64,000 nucleotides of DNA from Salinarchaeum sp. Harcht-Bsk1 (GTDB taxonomy: Archaea; Halobacteriota; Halobacteria; Halobacteriales; Salinarchaeaceae), in NCBI RefSeq assembly GCF_000403645.1, contig NC_021313.1, positions 806,001 to 870,000 on the forward strand, given 5' to 3'. The position numbers were made by a program, and so were the translations under genes. Positions within the stretch are counted from its first letter, which is position 1. Each line of letters starts with the position of its first letter. Below the pieces are notes generated by a model that worked only from the letters and a program-made list of their open reading frames with translations, did no database searches and was not told the DNA's origin. Of the stretch, positions 34,996-43,571 are shown piece by piece.

Positions 34996-35052
34996 GCCGT
35001 GCTGTTGGAGTCCTGAGTCGAGCTATCGGAGTCCTGAGGCGTGCTGTAACCC
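34990..35052 (+). repeat. Three tandem 21-bp repeats over the gatB stop codon
   Basis: Units at 34990-35010, 35011-35031 and 35032-35052 all begin TCCTGAG and share a GTGCTG or GAGCTA middle. Each unit carries TGA in the gatB reading frame, so the terminal Glu-Ser-stop is copied twice more downstream in frame (Ser-stop, Glu-Ser-stop, Glu-Ser-stop). Confidence 0.75.
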
Positions 35053-35126
35053 GACGCCAGCCTGCCCGTACCGAGCAACCTGCGAAGTGGGAACGCTTTT
35101 TCAGCAGGCACCACTCTCGTCCGTAG

Positions 35127-35798
35127 ATGCTCTGGCTCGCGATCGTCGTCGGGCTGTTCGCGGCAGGCCTCTCCCTCGTCCTCCTCGCGTACGCGCCGCG
35201 GCTGGGGTACTCTCTCCGTGAACCGAGCGAGACGGAGGCCGAGCGGATCGAACAGCTACTCGAGGACGTGGGCGCACCGGACGTCGAGACGGCAGTGCGG
35301 ACCACCACCCGAGACGGGGCGATCGAGTGTGATCTCCTCGGCCTGCCGGGCGATCGGACGCTGGTCGTCGCCGACGCCGCGTTCGAGGGGCTCGAGGACG
35401 AATCGCTCCGCGCGCTGGTCGCCGTCGAAGTCGAACGGGCCCGCTCCCGGATCGAGATTCCGCAGGCGCTTGCTTCGGGCGTCGCAGTGGCCGTCGTCGC
35501 GGCCGCCTACGTGACGTCGCTCCCAGTCCTGCCGACGTTTCTCGTCGGATGGGCGATCGTCCTCGGTGGAATCGCGCTGGTTCGCCGCCAGTACTACGCA
35601 GCAGACGACGCTGCGGGCGAACTGGTCGGCCGCACGGTCCTCTGCGACGCGATCGAACGAGCCGCACGGCGTCGCGGGGCCTCGCTGGAGACCGGACGAC
35701 GCTGGCACGCACTCGTCGACGTCGAGCCGTCCGTCGGCGCACGGATCGAGCGGCTGCGGACGACGCCGAACCCGCAGCCGACCGAACCGCCTAATTGA
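35127..35798 (+). CDS. Membrane protein resembling an M48 peptidase without the zinc motif
   Basis: 223 residues. An N-terminal helix MLWLAIVVGLFAAGLSLVLL is followed by a soluble part and two more helices (ALASGVAVAVVAAAYVTSLP, VLPTFLVGWAIVLGGIALV). The order of blocks recalls HtpX/M48 peptidases: LVVADAAFEGLEDESLRALV aligns with the usual strand before HExxH, but the zinc motif position reads AVEVERAR. QYYAADDAAGELVG resembles the third-ligand helix and VEPSVGARIERL the terminal HP...RI..L motif. I infer a catalytically dead relative. A TTTTTC patch lies about 27 nt before the ATG. Confidence 0.65.
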   Translation: MLWLAIVVGLFAAGLSLVLLAYAPRLGYSLREPSETEAERIEQLLEDVGAPDVETAVRTTTRDGAIECDLLGLPGDRTLVVADAAFEGLEDESLRALVAVEVERARSRIEIPQALASGVAVAVVAAAYVTSLPVLPTFLVGWAIVLGGIALVRRQYYAADDAAGELVGRTVLCDAIERAARRRGASLETGRRWHALVDVEPSVGARIERLRTTPNPQPTEPPN

Positions 35799-35820
35799 CG
35801 CCCCGCTGTAGCGATCCCAA

Positions 35821-37557
35821 ATGGCCCCGGGCGCAGTCGACGTCGCGATCCTCGTCGACCTGATCGACGTGTTCATCATCGCGGCGGCGGTCGGGATCTT
35901 CGTCGCGAAAGTCGGCGACTTCCCGTACACGATCGCGCTCCTGCTGGCCGGAATCGCGGCGTCGGTCATCGGCATCGAGGTCGCGATCGAACTCTCCCAC
36001 GACCTGATCCTCCTCGTCTTGCTCCCGCCACTGCTGTTCGAGGGTGCGGCGACGACGGACTTCGAGCGGCTCCGGCGCAACCTCCTGCCGATCCTCTCGC
36101 TGGCGGTGGTCGGGCTGGTCGGCTCGATCGTCCTGCTCGGCGCGGCCGGACAGTACGTCTTCGGCTTCGACCTCCTGCTCGCCCTGCTGTTCGCGGCGAT
36201 GATCCTCCCGACGGACCCCGTCTCCGTGCTCGCGCTGTTCGAGGACCTCGGCGCGCCCGACCGACTGGCCGTCCTGGTCGAGGGCGAGAGCCTGATCAAC
36301 GACGGCGTCGGCGTCGTGCTCTTCTCCGCGTTGCTCGCCCGCGTAAGCGCCGAGGCGGCCGGCGACGCCACCGGACCGGCACTCACGACGCTCGACGGAC
36401 TGGGCGACGTGGGATTGAACGTCCTCGTGGTCAGTGGCGGCGGCCTGCTCGTCGGCCTCGCGGCGGGCTTCGCGACCTACTCCGTCATGCGCGGGCTCGA
36501 CGATCACATGACAGAGATCGTGCTCACGATCGTGCTGGCGTACGGCGCGTTCGTCCTCGCCGAGCACTATTTCCACGTGTCGGGGGTCATCGCGACCGTC
36601 GTCGCCGGGCTGTTCATCGGCAACCGCGGCGCGGAGTACGCGATGAGCCCGCAGACGAAGATCGCGATCTTCACCACCTGGGAGACCGGCGCGTTCATCG
36701 TCAACACGTTCATCTTCCTGATGATCGGCGTGACCGTGCCGATCAGTTCCGTGGTCGAGCACGGGTGGGCGATCTTGCTGGCGATCCCCCTGGTGCTCCT
36801 CGCCCGGGCGGTAATGGTGTATCCGATCATCGCGACGACCAACCGGGCGACGCGACCCAGCGTCCCGCTGGCCTACCAGCACGTCTGGGTCTGGGGCGGG
36901 CTCCACGGCTCGATTCCGATCGCGCTCGTCCTCGGCCTTCCACCTGGGACGCCCGAGCGGGAGATGCTCCGGGCGATGGTGTTCGGCGTCGCGGCGTTCT
37001 CGCTGGTCGTCCAGGGACTGACGATGGGGCCGCTACTCGACTCGCTGGGGGTCGTCACGCGCAGCGACGCGGAGGAGCTCTTCGAGCTACTGATCGGCCG
37101 AGCGCGGGCCGTCGACGCCGCGCTCGAGGCAGCCGAGGACCTCAACGAGCGCGGCGACATCCCCCAGCAAGCGTACGAGGAGTTCACCGCGGAGTACGAG
37201 CGGGAGAAGGCAGCGCTCGCGGGCGCGATTCGGGAACTCCTCGCGGAGACGCCCGAACTGCGCCACGAGCAGATTCTGGCCGGCGAGCGGCGGCTCCTCC
37301 AGCGTGAGAAGAGCGCGCTCATCGACGCGGCTCGCAGCGGCGTCGTCGCCGACGACGTCGGCGAGCGCCTGCTCGAAGAGGTCGACCTCAAACTCGACTA
37401 CGTCCACGACGGCCAGTCGACGGTCGCCAGCGACGAGGAGGCGTTCGAGGAGTTCTGGCGCCAGCGCGCTGACGAGTACGGCCTCGACGTCGATCGCCAG
37501 CACCTGGACGACGCTGGGACGGAGGACACCCCAGGGAGCGAGAGCGCCGGAGAGTAA
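35821..37557 (+). CDS. NhaP-type Na+/H+ antiporter (CPA1)
   Basis: 578 residues. About twelve membrane helices span residues 10-410, with LLPPLLFEGAATTDFERLRR, FAAMILPTDPVSVLALFEDL and VLVEGESLINDGVGVVLFSA, the CPA1 ion-binding TDP and ND regions. The cytoplasmic C-terminal tail (about 165 residues) is helical and acidic. It exchanges Na+ for H+ across the membrane, important for a salt-loving cell. It begins 22 nt after the M48-like gene, so the two could be cotranscribed. Confidence 0.92.
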   Translation: MAPGAVDVAILVDLIDVFIIAAAVGIFVAKVGDFPYTIALLLAGIAASVIGIEVAIELSHDLILLVLLPPLLFEGAATTDFERLRRNLLPILSLAVVGLVGSIVLLGAAGQYVFGFDLLLALLFAAMILPTDPVSVLALFEDLGAPDRLAVLVEGESLINDGVGVVLFSALLARVSAEAAGDATGPALTTLDGLGDVGLNVLVVSGGGLLVGLAAGFATYSVMRGLDDHMTEIVLTIVLAYGAFVLAEHYFHVSGVIATVVAGLFIGNRGAEYAMSPQTKIAIFTTWETGAFIVNTFIFLMIGVTVPISSVVEHGWAILLAIPLVLLARAVMVYPIIATTNRATRPSVPLAYQHVWVWGGLHGSIPIALVLGLPPGTPEREMLRAMVFGVAAFSLVVQGLTMGPLLDSLGVVTRSDAEELFELLIGRARAVDAALEAAEDLNERGDIPQQAYEEFTAEYEREKAALAGAIRELLAETPELRHEQILAGERRLLQREKSALIDAARSGVVADDVGERLLEEVDLKLDYVHDGQSTVASDEEAFEEFWRQRADEYGLDVDRQHLDDAGTEDTPGSESAGE

Positions 37558-37565
37558 CGCCCGAC

Positions 37566-38792
37566 TCACCACGCCGCGTCGAGCACGGCTTCCAGCGACG
37601 GCGCGGTCGGCTCGTAGTCCGCCGGACCGTTCGCGACGAACCGATGATCGGCGACGGCGGCGGCGATCTCCGGGAGATCCTCGCGATCGATGCCCGGGAC
37701 GTCGCGGAGGGCGGTGGTGACGCCGAGGGCGTCGCGCACCGCTACGAGTTCGTCGACGATCGAGGTCTCGGGATCCGCCCCATCTGCCACGCCGAACGCG
37801 TTCGCGACGAGTCCGATCCGGACGGCTGCGGTTTCGAGGAGGTGCTCCAGGAGGTGAGGGGCGCAGATGGCGTGGGCGACGCCCTGCTGCACGTCGCCGC
37901 GCGCGGAGACCGCCTGGCCGGCCGCGTGGATCACCGACATCGTGGTGCAGTCCGTCCGCGAGATGCCGTACTGCGCGAGGAGCAGTCCCTCGACGGCGGC
38001 CGGAACACCGTCGTGGTAGTCCCCGGAGCCAGCCTCCCCGAACGCGAGGAGGCCCTCCCGGAACCGACGGACGCCCCGCGTCGCCGTCGCGTCGGTGATC
38101 GCCGTCGCGTGGCGGGAGTAGAGCGTCTCGATCGCCTTGTCGAAGCCGTTCATCGCGGAGCCGGCCAGGATCGACCGCGGCGTCGTCGCGACGACCTCGG
38201 GATCGTACACGGCCTCGACCGGACCGAGTTGGGTCCCACCGAGCCCGCCAGCGACCTCGGCGTCGACCAGGTCCCCTGCCGCCGGCGAGGCCGAGAGGCC
38301 TGCCCCGATCGTGAAGTCGGCCCCGGCGAAGGTCGTGGGAACGGCGACGATCGGCAGGGGATCGTCCGGGACGGTGAGCGTCTGCCGCTCGGCGAACTCC
38401 GCGCCGAGTGCCTGGGGGTCGTCGTCCCGTGTCCGGACCGTGGCGATCGCCTTCGCGGTGTCGATGCTGCTCCCGCCGCCGACGGCGACGAGCACGTCCG
38501 CGTCGCGCTCGCGAGCGGCAGCGGCCCCCGCGACCGCCGTCGAGAGGCGCTTCTCGGGCGTCGTCTCCGCGAAGACGCCGGCGAGTCGGTCGCCGAGTCC
38601 AGAACTGACCGGGTCCATCACGGCCGCCGTCTCGCCGATCGTGGTGCCGGTGACCACGAGCGCGCGGTCGAAGCCCATCTCGGCGAGGTCGTCGGACAGC
38701 GAGGCCGTGGCGCCCGCACCGTAGCGGATCGCGCCGGGGTCGTAGTCGAGCCGGAACGGGCCCGAGCCCTCCAGGAGCACTGCGTCGGTCAC
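37566..38792 (-). CDS. Iron-type alcohol dehydrogenase / maleylacetate-reductase-like
   Basis: 408 residues from the GTG at 38792 (VTDAVLLEGSGPFRLDYDPG); a GTG two codons upstream is possible. Motifs: LVAVGGGSSIDTAKAIATVR for NAD(P) binding, IVAVPTTFAGADFTIGAG, and metal-binding histidines in SVIHAAGQAVSARGDVQQG and GVAHAICAPHLLEH. The PTTFAGADF form is closer to maleylacetate reductases than to the PTTAGTGSE of ethanol dehydrogenases. The substrate is unassigned. It converges on the NhaP gene with 8 nt between stops. Confidence 0.85.
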   Translation of the reverse strand: MTDAVLLEGSGPFRLDYDPGAIRYGAGATASLSDDLAEMGFDRALVVTGTTIGETAAVMDPVSSGLGDRLAGVFAETTPEKRLSTAVAGAAAARERDADVLVAVGGGSSIDTAKAIATVRTRDDDPQALGAEFAERQTLTVPDDPLPIVAVPTTFAGADFTIGAGLSASPAAGDLVDAEVAGGLGGTQLGPVEAVYDPEVVATTPRSILAGSAMNGFDKAIETLYSRHATAITDATATRGVRRFREGLLAFGEAGSGDYHDGVPAAVEGLLLAQYGISRTDCTTMSVIHAAGQAVSARGDVQQGVAHAICAPHLLEHLLETAAVRIGLVANAFGVADGADPETSIVDELVAVRDALGVTTALRDVPGIDREDLPEIAAAVADHRFVANGPADYEPTAPSLEAVLDAAW

Positions 38793-38884
38793 GTCCACCC
38801 GTTGTGGGCAGGGAGCCAAAAGCGCTCGCTGCAACCGATTCCCGTTGGAGGATCGACTGGATCGGTCTGGCCGATCGCCCGGAC

Positions 38885-40288
38885 CTACTCGTCCACGTCG
38901 CCGTCGGTCTCGCCGTCGACGCCGACGTCGGTCTCCTGGTCCGCGTCGAGGTTGGTCTCCTCGTCCGCGTCGCCGTCGGGCACTCCGTCGACATCGACGT
39001 CGACCCCGCCGTCGGCGACCGTCGCGTCGGCGAGCGCTCGCCGATTGCGGGACTCCTTCGCGGTGTCTGCCGACCGTCGGGCGACCGCCTCGATCGTCCC
39101 CGGAAGCGAGTCCGGATCGGTCCGGAGGGCGCCCTCGACGGGGACGGGTCCCTCGCCGACTGCGACCAGCGGCGTGTCGGTGCCGGTGACACAGCGTCGC
39201 CAGGCCTCCGGGAGGTCCGTGGCGGCGAGGACGACGGCGTCGGCCTCGGCCGCGAGGTCGAGGGCGCGCTCGATCGCCCCGCCGTCGGCTGGGGCGAACG
39301 GCGGAACCGTCACGGGCTCGGCGTCGACGGCCTCGGCGGTCGAGACGGCGCGGTCGCCTGCCGGGACCGGGCCGAGCGAGAGCGACGCGCCCGCCTCCCC
39401 GAGTCGGCCGAGAGCGGAGGCTGCGCGCTCACCGCCGCCGACGACGTGGACGCGCCGGTCGAGTTCGGGGTCGGCCAGCGCACGTACCGTCACGCCGCCG
39501 TCCAGCGGCGAGTGCTCGACCGCGATCCGGGCGTCGAAAGCCGCCTCGAGGATGTCTGCCTCGAGGACGTCCTCGGGCGGTCCGGCGGCGACGATCGCTC
39601 CGCCGGCGAGCACGAGGATGCGATCGCAGAAGCGCGCAGCGAGTTCGAGGTCGTGAATCGCCGCGAGTGCCGCGGCGTCGTCCTCGTCCACGAGGTCCCT
39701 GACCATGGCCATCGTCTCGACCGCGTGGTGCAGGTCCAGACTGGCCGTGGGTTCGTCGAGGAGGAGGACGGGCGCGTCCTGGGCGATCGCACGGGCGAGC
39801 AGCACGCGCTGGCGCTCGCCGCCGCTGACGTCTTCGATCGAGCGGTCGGCGAAGCGGGCGGTATCGGTGCGCTCCATGGCCGCCTCGACCAGCGCGCGAT
39901 CCTCGCGGCTCGGTGGGTCGAACCGCGAGCGGTGTGGGTGGCGGCCCATCTCGACGAGTTCGCGCACGGAGAAGGCGAAGGAGAGGTGCGTGGTCTGGGG
40001 GACGACGGCGATACGGCGGCTCGCGGCGGCCGAGGAGAGCGCCGCGATCGAATCGCCGACGACCCGGATCTCGCCGTCGTCGGGAGCCAGCGCGCCGCTG
40101 ATCGTCCGCAGGAACGTGGTCTTCCCGGCGCCGTTTGGGCCGACCAGGCCGACGAGTTCGCCCCTGGCGACGGTCGCGGAGACGTCCTCGAGGACGGACT
40201 CCGCGCCAAAGGACGCGACGACGTCGTTGGCCTGGATCCCGGGGGGTCCGTCCGACTCGCTCGCCGTGGAAACCTCCTCACCGGTCAC
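38885..40288 (-). CDS. btuD: BtuD-type ABC transporter ATP-binding protein with C-terminal extension
   Basis: 467 residues from the GTG at 40288, which overlaps the permease stop (40285-40288). Walker A is GLVGPNGAGKTTFLRTISGA, the signature is VSGGERQRVLLARAIAQDAP, Walker B is LLLDEPTASLDLHH and the switch His is in AAIHDLELAA: the FepC/BtuD subfamily. After residue about 255 an extra alpha/beta domain (RRVHVVGGGERAASALGRLG, ADAVVLAATDLPEAWRRCV) is followed by an Asp-rich repetitive tail. Similar extensions occur in haloarchaeal BtuD as I recall. It energises uptake with the BtuC permease. Confidence 0.88.
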   Translation of the reverse strand: MTGEEVSTASESDGPPGIQANDVVASFGAESVLEDVSATVARGELVGLVGPNGAGKTTFLRTISGALAPDDGEIRVVGDSIAALSSAAASRRIAVVPQTTHLSFAFSVRELVEMGRHPHRSRFDPPSREDRALVEAAMERTDTARFADRSIEDVSGGERQRVLLARAIAQDAPVLLLDEPTASLDLHHAVETMAMVRDLVDEDDAAALAAIHDLELAARFCDRILVLAGGAIVAAGPPEDVLEADILEAAFDARIAVEHSPLDGGVTVRALADPELDRRVHVVGGGERAASALGRLGEAGASLSLGPVPAGDRAVSTAEAVDAEPVTVPPFAPADGGAIERALDLAAEADAVVLAATDLPEAWRRCVTGTDTPLVAVGEGPVPVEGALRTDPDSLPGTIEAVARRSADTAKESRNRRALADATVADGGVDVDVDGVPDGDADEETNLDADQETDVGVDGETDGDVDE

Positions 40289-41391
40289 AGTCCGTGCACC
40301 TCCCGTTCCCGGAGTAGGTAGAGGAAGAACGGACCGCCGGCGGCAGCGGTCACGATGCCGACCGGCAGTACCTCCGGCGTCGTCCTGGCGAGCGTGTCCG
40401 CGGCGACGAGGAAGGTGCCGCCGGCGAGCGCGCTCGTCGGCAGGAGGACGCGGTGGTCCGGACCGACGAGCAGGCGGAGGACGTGCGGGACGATCAGGCC
40501 GACGAAGCCGATGACGCCGGCGACGGCGACGCCCGCGGCGGTGACGACCGTCGCGAGGCCCAGCAGCAGCCGCTTGGTTCGCTCGACCTCGATCCCGAGG
40601 TGGTGGGCATCCTCCTCGCCGAGCAGCAAGACGTTCATGTCGGGGCTGAACGCCCAGAGTGCAAGCGTGCCGGCGACGACGATGGGCAGCGCGAACTCGA
40701 CGTCGCTCCACTGCGCGGCGTGGAGGTTCCCCATCAGCCAGTAGACGACCTCCTCCATGCTCCGGCCGCTGTTGATCATCAGAAAGGAGATCACCGCGCC
40801 GAGCAGTGCCTGGATCGCCACGCCAGCGAGCAACAGCGTGGCGACCGGCGTCCGGCCGTTCTCGGTCGCGATCCAGTAGACGCCGAAGGCGGTCAACAGG
40901 CCGGTGACGAACGCCATCGGCTGCAGGCCGAGCGGGACGAGCGCGGGCAACGTGATCGCGGCGACCGCACCGACCGCGGCGCCGGTCGAGACGCCGATGA
41001 TCGAGGGATCCGCGAGCGGGTTCCGGAACAGTCCCTGCATGACGGTGCCGGCGGCGGCGAGTCCCACGCCGACCGTGGCCGCGAGCAAGACGCGAGGGAG
41101 GCGCAGATCCACGACGATCGTCTCGTCGGTCCCGGCGACGTCGAACGCGAAGGGCTGCCAGTAGCTAGCGTCCAGCGACGGGACGGGAAGGGCGGCGTCG
41201 ACGAACGGGAGTCCGACCGTCGTCGTCGAGACGCCGACGGCGGTCGGGATCGCGAACTGATTTGCCACCGCGGCGACGACGGCTCCCGGAGCGACGTGGA
41301 CCGTGCCGATCGCGGCGCTGGCCAGCACCGTCGCGACCAGCACCGCGAGCAGCCCGGAGGAGTACGTCGCCGCGCGCCGGTGGGCGTGCAT
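40285..41391 (-). CDS. btuC: BtuC/FecCD-type permease
   Basis: 368 residues from the ATG at 41391 (MHAHRRAATYSSGLLAVLVA). About ten helices. Family marks are LRLPRVLLAATVGVGLAAAG, GLFRNPLADPSIIGVSTGAA, and GVIGFVGLIVPHVLRLLVGP near the C-terminus, the ATPase-contact region. An upstream in-frame extension to 41493 is unlike the family. It imports cobalamin or an Fe-chelate with BtuD and the divergently encoded BtuF. A CTTTAGG patch at 41416-41422 (minus strand) is a possible TATA. Confidence 0.9.
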   Translation of the reverse strand: MHAHRRAATYSSGLLAVLVATVLASAAIGTVHVAPGAVVAAVANQFAIPTAVGVSTTTVGLPFVDAALPVPSLDASYWQPFAFDVAGTDETIVVDLRLPRVLLAATVGVGLAAAGTVMQGLFRNPLADPSIIGVSTGAAVGAVAAITLPALVPLGLQPMAFVTGLLTAFGVYWIATENGRTPVATLLLAGVAIQALLGAVISFLMINSGRSMEEVVYWLMGNLHAAQWSDVEFALPIVVAGTLALWAFSPDMNVLLLGEEDAHHLGIEVERTKRLLLGLATVVTAAGVAVAGVIGFVGLIVPHVLRLLVGPDHRVLLPTSALAGGTFLVAADTLARTTPEVLPVGIVTAAAGGPFFLYLLREREVHGL

Positions 41392-41525
41392 GGGTCGTTC
41401 ATCCGATTTGTGTTTCCTAAAGTCTGGTGGTTCAGTGTATTTCCGGGCAGTAGCGAGCCGCTCGAAGCCATCTGGAACCTGCCAGGCGGCCATGAACGGA
41501 AGTAAAGTTGGCTTGAAGTAGATAC

Positions 41526-41535
41526 ATTTTTATTG
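41526..41535 (+). promoter_or_regulatory. TATA element of btuF
   Basis: TTTTTATTGC-like AT patch ending about 23 nt before the btuF ATG at 41558, giving a leaderless start. With the minus-strand btuC promoter it makes a divergent control region of 166 bp. Confidence 0.5.
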
Positions 41536-41557
41536 CTCCCGTGGCCTCGCTCTGACG

Positions 41558-42616
41558 ATGACGCGCACAAGCAAGGCACTCGTCGCCGCGCTGGTCGTGG
41601 TGGCCGCGCTCGTGGGGGGCGTCGGCCACGTGGCCGCAGCGGACGCGGTCGGCCCGACGACCGCGGAGGCGGCGCTCGCCCAGGAGAACTGCTCGTTCCC
41701 GGTGACGCTCACCGACGCGTCGGGAACAGACGTGACGCTCGATGAATCGCCGGAGGACGTCGTGGTCCTCGGCGCCAGTAGCGCCCAGACCGTCTGGGAA
41801 CTCGGCGAGCAAGACCGCGTCGTCGGGATGCCCGTCGGTCCGAGCACGGCGTATCTCGACGGCTCGCAGGATCGAACGCACGTGCTCGACGGCATCCGGG
41901 TCCAGACGGAGACCGTCGTCGACCTCGATCCCGACGTCGTGATCGCACCGGGCGGTATTATCGCCCCCGAAGACGTCCAGGCGCTGCGCGACGCAGGGCT
42001 CACGGTGTACGTCACGAACGACGGGAACTCGATTCAGGACGTCCGGGATCGCGTCACGAGCACTGGCCGACTGCTCGGTGCCTGCGACGCAGCCGACGAC
42101 ACCGTCTCCTGGATGGACGAACGCCTGGCTGTGGTCAACGAGACCACGCAGGGCGTCGATCGGCCGAGCGTCTTCTACTGGCTCGGTGGCGGCTACACGG
42201 CCGGCTCGGGCACCTTCCAGGGCGAACTCCTCCAGCTCGCTGGCGCCGACAACGCCGCCGCGAACATGGGCATCTCCGGCTGGGCCGCAGCCGAACCCGA
42301 AGCCATCGTCGCCGAGGACCCCGACTACATCCTCGTCTCCGAAGGCACCACGCTACCCGAGGACCATCCGGTCCAGCAGACCACCGCGGTCCAGGAGGGC
42401 AACGTGATCACCGTGAACGGTAACTACTGGAACCAGCCTGCGCCGCGGATCGTCCTCGCCGTCGAGGAGGTCACCCAACAGCTACACAACGAGTCCTACC
42501 AGGAGGCGACGAGCGACTCGGAAGGTAGTTCGGGCGACGCGCTGCCTGGCTTCGGCGTCGGTGCTGCGGCCATCGCGCTGCTCGGTACCGTGCTCGCGCT
42601 CCAGCGCCGGGAGTAG
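41558..42616 (+). CDS. btuF: BtuF-type substrate-binding protein with PGF-CTERM anchor
   Basis: 352 residues. The signal peptide is ALVAALVVVAALVGGVGHVA. The mature TroA-like domain starts FPVTLTDASGTDVTLDESPE and contains VVVLGASSAQTVWELGEQDR and DLDPDVVIAPGGIIAPEDVQ, typical of cobalamin/Fe-siderophore binders. The C-terminus ends with a Ser/Gly linker and LPGFGVGAAAIALLGTVLAL plus QRRE, a PGF-CTERM signal for archaeosortase processing and lipid attachment. It is divergent from btuC and would capture ligand outside the cell. Cobalamin is the usual assignment; the ligand is not proven by sequence. Confidence 0.88.
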   Translation: MTRTSKALVAALVVVAALVGGVGHVAAADAVGPTTAEAALAQENCSFPVTLTDASGTDVTLDESPEDVVVLGASSAQTVWELGEQDRVVGMPVGPSTAYLDGSQDRTHVLDGIRVQTETVVDLDPDVVIAPGGIIAPEDVQALRDAGLTVYVTNDGNSIQDVRDRVTSTGRLLGACDAADDTVSWMDERLAVVNETTQGVDRPSVFYWLGGGYTAGSGTFQGELLQLAGADNAAANMGISGWAAAEPEAIVAEDPDYILVSEGTTLPEDHPVQQTTAVQEGNVITVNGNYWNQPAPRIVLAVEEVTQQLHNESYQEATSDSEGSSGDALPGFGVGAAAIALLGTVLALQRRE

Positions 42617-42662
42617 CTCCGACAGTCGGCCGGCAGGCCACCAGCGACGCGAGGCCACGGCC

Positions 42663-43304
42663 TCACAGGAAATTGCTCCCGACGATCGCGACGAAGAAGA
42701 GGAGGACGACCTCGTTGACGATCCAGGCGTTGTCGTTCATCCACTCACGGACTCGGGGCAGGAACGCCTCCGCCCGCTCGCTGAACGCCAGGACGGTGAG
42801 CGACGGGAGGGCCAGCAACGTGAGCGTGACCGCGAGGAAGCCGAGGGCGTCCGTGAGTGGGGCTTCCTGCGCCGCGAGGAAGGAACCCACGGAGACGGAC
42901 GTGATGACGTCCGTCGGAAAGAACCCGAGCAGGAGGACGCCGAGGCGAAAGGAGAAGCGCGGCGAGGCGGTCGTCAACTTCCCCATCCACTCCGGCGGTT
43001 CGGATTCCTCCCTGTTCAGGTACACCCGAACCATCGCCAGAAGCAGCAACCCGAGGATAACCGCGTCGAGGACGCCGCTCGATCCGGTCTGGTCGCGCAC
43101 GCCTCCACCGAGGAGGTAGGCGGCGGTCACCACGGCCGAAATCGAGAGCGCTGCGCCGGCGACGAAGGCCAGGGAGTTCGCTCGCCACCGATCGGTCGTC
43201 GCGAGGAAGATGGCACTCAGGAACTGGGGACCCGCGACCATCACGATCGCCAGCGGGAGGACCTGGAGGAGGCTCACGGGCGGTTGGAGGTGCAATCGGC
43301 CCAC
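42663..43304 (-). CDS. GAP-family (SfLAP-like) six-helix membrane protein
   Basis: 213 residues with six hydrophobic segments, including VLPLAIVMVAGPQFLSAIFL, GVLDAVILGLLLLAMVRVYL, LGVLLLGFFPTDVITSVSVG and FLAVTLTLLALPSLTVLAFS, ending with a helix WIVNEVVLLFFVAIVGSNFL. The pattern fits the GAP family (Sap, sulfolipid-1-addressing protein-like), LysE-related exporters of unknown cargo in archaea. It converges on btuF with a 46-nt gap. Confidence 0.75.
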   Translation of the reverse strand: MGRLHLQPPVSLLQVLPLAIVMVAGPQFLSAIFLATTDRWRANSLAFVAGAALSISAVVTAAYLLGGGVRDQTGSSGVLDAVILGLLLLAMVRVYLNREESEPPEWMGKLTTASPRFSFRLGVLLLGFFPTDVITSVSVGSFLAAQEAPLTDALGFLAVTLTLLALPSLTVLAFSERAEAFLPRVREWMNDNAWIVNEVVLLFFVAIVGSNFL

Positions 43305-43571
43305 CGCGTCGTAGTAATGCCCGGGTTACCGGATCCGAGGGGTCGGCTACCGTCCACCGATCCGCCGCGTCGTGCTCCCGACAGAGTGCCCGATTCGATC
43401 GGCGCTCGTCGACAGCACGGACTGGTAGGACGGTGCCGAGCGCCGGTGGCGCCGCTGGGTGGGGCGCCCCCGAAGAAAGACCGCCTCCCGCTGCCGACTG
43501 CGGGCGACTGCTGCTTCGTGACAGCCCGCGGCCGGATGGGAGTCATGCCGTCTGTGGGTCGTGCGTTCCGT

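Noticed and set aside
37087-39192. 701-codon minus-strand open frame across the antiporter, dehydrogenase and BtuD genes
   Set aside because: Arg/Pro-rich shadow frame; three genes with strong motifs occupy the region.
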